This document shows, piece after piece, positions 62,031-64,000 of a stretch of DNA of 64,000 nucleotides; within the stretch, counting starts at the first letter, position 1; each line of letters opens with the position of its first letter. The notes under the pieces were generated by a model. That model had not been told where the DNA came from. It did not search any database and saw only the letters and a program-made list of their open reading frames with translations. This DNA comes from UBA935 sp031555615 (GTDB taxonomy: Bacteria; Bacillota; Clostridia; Lachnospirales; Lachnospiraceae). The position numbers were made by a program, and so were the translations under genes. The stretch is from the NCBI GenBank assembly GCA_031555615.1, contig JAVBUF010000016.1:1-64000 (forward strand), read 5' to 3'.

Positions 62031-62873
62031 ATGAAAAAAAAAGATAACAAAGGGTTTTCATTGGTAGAGTTATTGGTGGCCATTGCTGTCAGTTCCATTG
62101 TAATTAGTGGCTTATCCTATATTATTTTTACTACCTTAAAACTATATAACAACAATAATGCTAATGCAGAGATCCAGAATGAATCACAGACAGTATTGAA
62201 TTTGGTTACAGACAGTATTATGGAGGCGCAGGGGATATGCATGAAACTGCCGAAATCAGGAGAAGATACCGATTGTATTTTGCTTGGGGATTTGGTGGTT
62301 GTAGAGGATATCAGTCATTCCGGCCAATATGCAGTTCTTTATTATGGAGCGGCGATTGTATTTATGAAGGCAGAGGAAGATGATGGTTCAGGGGAAGTAG
62401 TCCCGGTAAGAGAAATGTACCTGGTAGATGTACAGGATTTGGGGTTTGATTTGTTGGTGGATGAGGATTCGGAATATGATCAATACTGCCAATTGATTGA
62501 TAATTGTGATAGTGAGGAAGATGCGGCAGCCCAAAGCCTGGAGAAGGTCAAGGAGGAGGTTTATGAGATGAGTGCAGAAGAAAAACTTCCTTGGTTGATG
62601 GGGAGATTTGTGACCGGATGTATAATAACACCTTCTGAGGGAATGGATGCATTGCCGATGGCAACTGTGCTACATGTAAATGCTGATCCTGAAGATAAAT
62701 ATTATTTTGTTGAGCCTTATACATTGCATATCAGATTGCAATTTGAATACAGGCAGGAGAACAGCCGCGCAGTAACCAGAGTGATAGAAGATGATATCGC
62801 AGTCCGCAGCAGGCTGAAAGAGATTTATGTGGAAGATGAAACTAGGGGGATGATGAAATATAGCCGTCGGTAA
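62031..62873 (+). CDS. Minor prepilin, PilW/GspJ-like
   Basis: The 280-residue prepilin has a short leader (KKKDNKG|FSLVELLVAI) and Glu5, followed by a hydrophobic helix. The head domain has many acidic residues. It completes a set of four minor prepilins together with the three preceding genes. Confidence 0.88.
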   Translation: MKKKDNKGFSLVELLVAIAVSSIVISGLSYIIFTTLKLYNNNNANAEIQNESQTVLNLVTDSIMEAQGICMKLPKSGEDTDCILLGDLVVVEDISHSGQYAVLYYGAAIVFMKAEEDDGSGEVVPVREMYLVDVQDLGFDLLVDEDSEYDQYCQLIDNCDSEEDAAAQSLEKVKEEVYEMSAEEKLPWLMGRFVTGCIITPSEGMDALPMATVLHVNADPEDKYYFVEPYTLHIRLQFEYRQENSRAVTRVIEDDIAVRSRLKEIYVEDETRGMMKYSRR

Positions 62874-62896
62874 GCGAATAGAAGGGAGCAAACACC

Positions 62897-64000
62897 ATGC
62901 GTAATAAAATTACAAAACTTATTATATTATGCAGTATGTTGGCAGCTTTAGCGGCAGCATTTTTTCTGGTGAGTCAGGTCGGTGAAAAAACGAAAGATAC
63001 TATGGAAAATGCAGTTGTTGCCCAAATGGAGTTTGACAAAATAGAAGCAGGAATGGTATTAAATGAAGAGAACGCGGCACGTACCTTTCTCAATCAACCA
63101 CCCGCAGTTCCGGCAGCCGGAGATAATCGTCAGGTATTTCGTATTATTGAAGCAATTCCTCATGATGCATGTTCTATTTTCCCTTACTTGGTGGAGTGGG
63201 GAACCCGTGAAGAGTATGATAAACATGTTCCCATCGGTTATGAAGGGTTGATGGCAGTTGCATCCGGCAATTATTTAATGATGTTCTCTGATGCAACTAC
63301 ACCGGCTTCAGATAGCGGTTATTATACCAAAAGTTCCGAGGCGGTGAAACGTACATATTTGGACGATTACACTGTCCCCCTGGGGGCAAAGACAGATTTC
63401 GGAACGTGGTATTGTAAGACCCAGACTGGTGACAGCGGTCTTTTTATGGCTAATGGATATTTTGAATTTGTAGGAGATGGAAAAGGATTATATTATCTCG
63501 CCAAAACATATGCGGTTGGATATGATGTAAACAATCAGTCTGTGGACACTGGAATCAACCATGAAATTCAACCTATTCCCAGAAAAGCATCGGAAGGAGC
63601 TAAAGGGGAATTGTATGTTGATGCTCCGGCTTATTATTGGGCGAAGGATCATGGCAATGTTAATGCTTCAAAACCCAAATATAACGGGGGTGAGGTTATC
63701 AGCCAGACCGGTTATAATTATGATTTATCTTTTACGGCATCTTCGTCAGGTGCTTATCGTGCGGACACCAACAAGATCAAAAAAAAGAATAGTGGTGGAA
63801 CGGCCTTAGATTATGTGTTGGTTTTGGATGGCAATGAAGATAAGATTAACAACTGGATAGGGGGTTTTTCTTTTTTGAAAGGAGGAAATTATGCCGTTAA
63901 AAAGGTAGAAAGCCATGTATCTGGTAAATATGTCAGAATTTCAGACAGTAAAACTTCGGATCATTGCGCCGATAGCAGTTTGGATATTGGGTATTTTCGA
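62897..64000 (+). CDS. Membrane-anchored extracytoplasmic protein (cut by window edge)
   Basis: The frame is open from ATG 62897 to the window edge (368 residues). It has an N-terminal hydrophobic segment (LIILCSMLAALAAAFFLVSQ, about residues 8-27), then a large extracytoplasmic part without recognised family. GAAGGGAG precedes the ATG. It follows the pil operon with 23 bases of spacing, and may be a secreted or pilus-associated effector. Confidence 0.7.
   Translation, partial: MRNKITKLIILCSMLAALAAAFFLVSQVGEKTKDTMENAVVAQMEFDKIEAGMVLNEENAARTFLNQPPAVPAAGDNRQVFRIIEAIPHDACSIFPYLVEWGTREEYDKHVPIGYEGLMAVASGNYLMMFSDATTPASDSGYYTKSSEAVKRTYLDDYTVPLGAKTDFGTWYCKTQTGDSGLFMANGYFEFVGDGKGLYYLAKTYAVGYDVNNQSVDTGINHEIQPIPRKASEGAKGELYVDAPAYYWAKDHGNVNASKPKYNGGEVISQTGYNYDLSFTASSSGAYRADTNKIKKKNSGGTALDYVLVLDGNEDKINNWIGGFSFLKGGNYAVKKVESHVSGKYVRISDSKTSDHCADSSLDIGYFR

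Overview
The window reads as a chromosomal segment of a spore-forming, Gram-positive Clostridia bacterium, most likely Lachnospiraceae-like. This rests on Firmicute-type Shine-Dalgarno sequences (AGGAGG) before most genes, sporulation genes (gpr, spoIIP, sigK), a dnaG-rpoD-trmK-nif3 housekeeping block, a fused PilM-PilN type IV pilus gene, and moderate GC. The family is inferred. No tRNA, rRNA, insertion sequence, prophage or CRISPR array was seen.

Layout. 1-3.4 kb: a truncated sensor protein, a MATE exporter and an iron-dependent alcohol dehydrogenase. 3.4-6.6 kb: ferrous-iron uptake operon feoA-feoA-feoB under a consensus promoter with a Fur-box-like site, convergent with a DtxR/MntR-type regulator. 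6.6-11.9 kb: a zinc-type ABC importer (binding lipoprotein with His-rich loop, ATPase, permease) with a small Cys/His membrane protein and three accessory envelope proteins, one carrying an HEXXH motif. 11.9-12.6 kb: two eroded fragments (LacI regulator, GH13 glycosidase). 12.6-18.3 kb: a YjbR protein, threonine-aldolase-like enzyme, MFS transporter, and a GntR (YtrA-like)/ABC operon behind a 57-bp near-perfect palindrome, then a TetR regulator. 18.3-22.6 kb: glgB, a DUF3990/Xre toxin-antitoxin-like pair and a FAD reductase.

22.6-24.6 kb holds the most distinctive item: argS preceded by a promoter, an 18-codon leader ORF with five Arg codons within seven positions, alternative RNA stems and an intrinsic terminator. 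This looks like ribosome-mediated attenuation of arginyl-tRNA synthetase. 24.6-29.2 kb: an Xre-flavin split-barrel fusion, a nitroreductase, and a divergent module of acyltransferase (HHxxxDG), zinc-ribbon membrane protein and HSL-type esterase. 29.2-36.9 kb: dgt, dnaG, rpoD, trmK, nif3-like, a TGS-kinase and RNase P RNA. 36.9-44.4 kb: a trypsin-like protein, rpsT, gpr, spoIIP, lepA, hemW and a sigK lacking the pro-sequence.

44.4-64 kb is a type IV pilus/competence region: a degenerate HD-GYP protein and pilT, then comM, dprA and an AT-rich nuclease-like orphan, then pilB, pilC, a small protein, pilA, pilD, pilMN, pilO, four minor prepilin-like genes matching a tip complex (one giant subunit lacking Glu5), and a membrane-anchored protein cut by the window edge. 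The mix of pilus motor genes with DprA and ComM suggests DNA uptake as one possible job; c-di-GMP control is suggested by the MshEN-like N-terminus of PilB and the degenerate HD-GYP protein.
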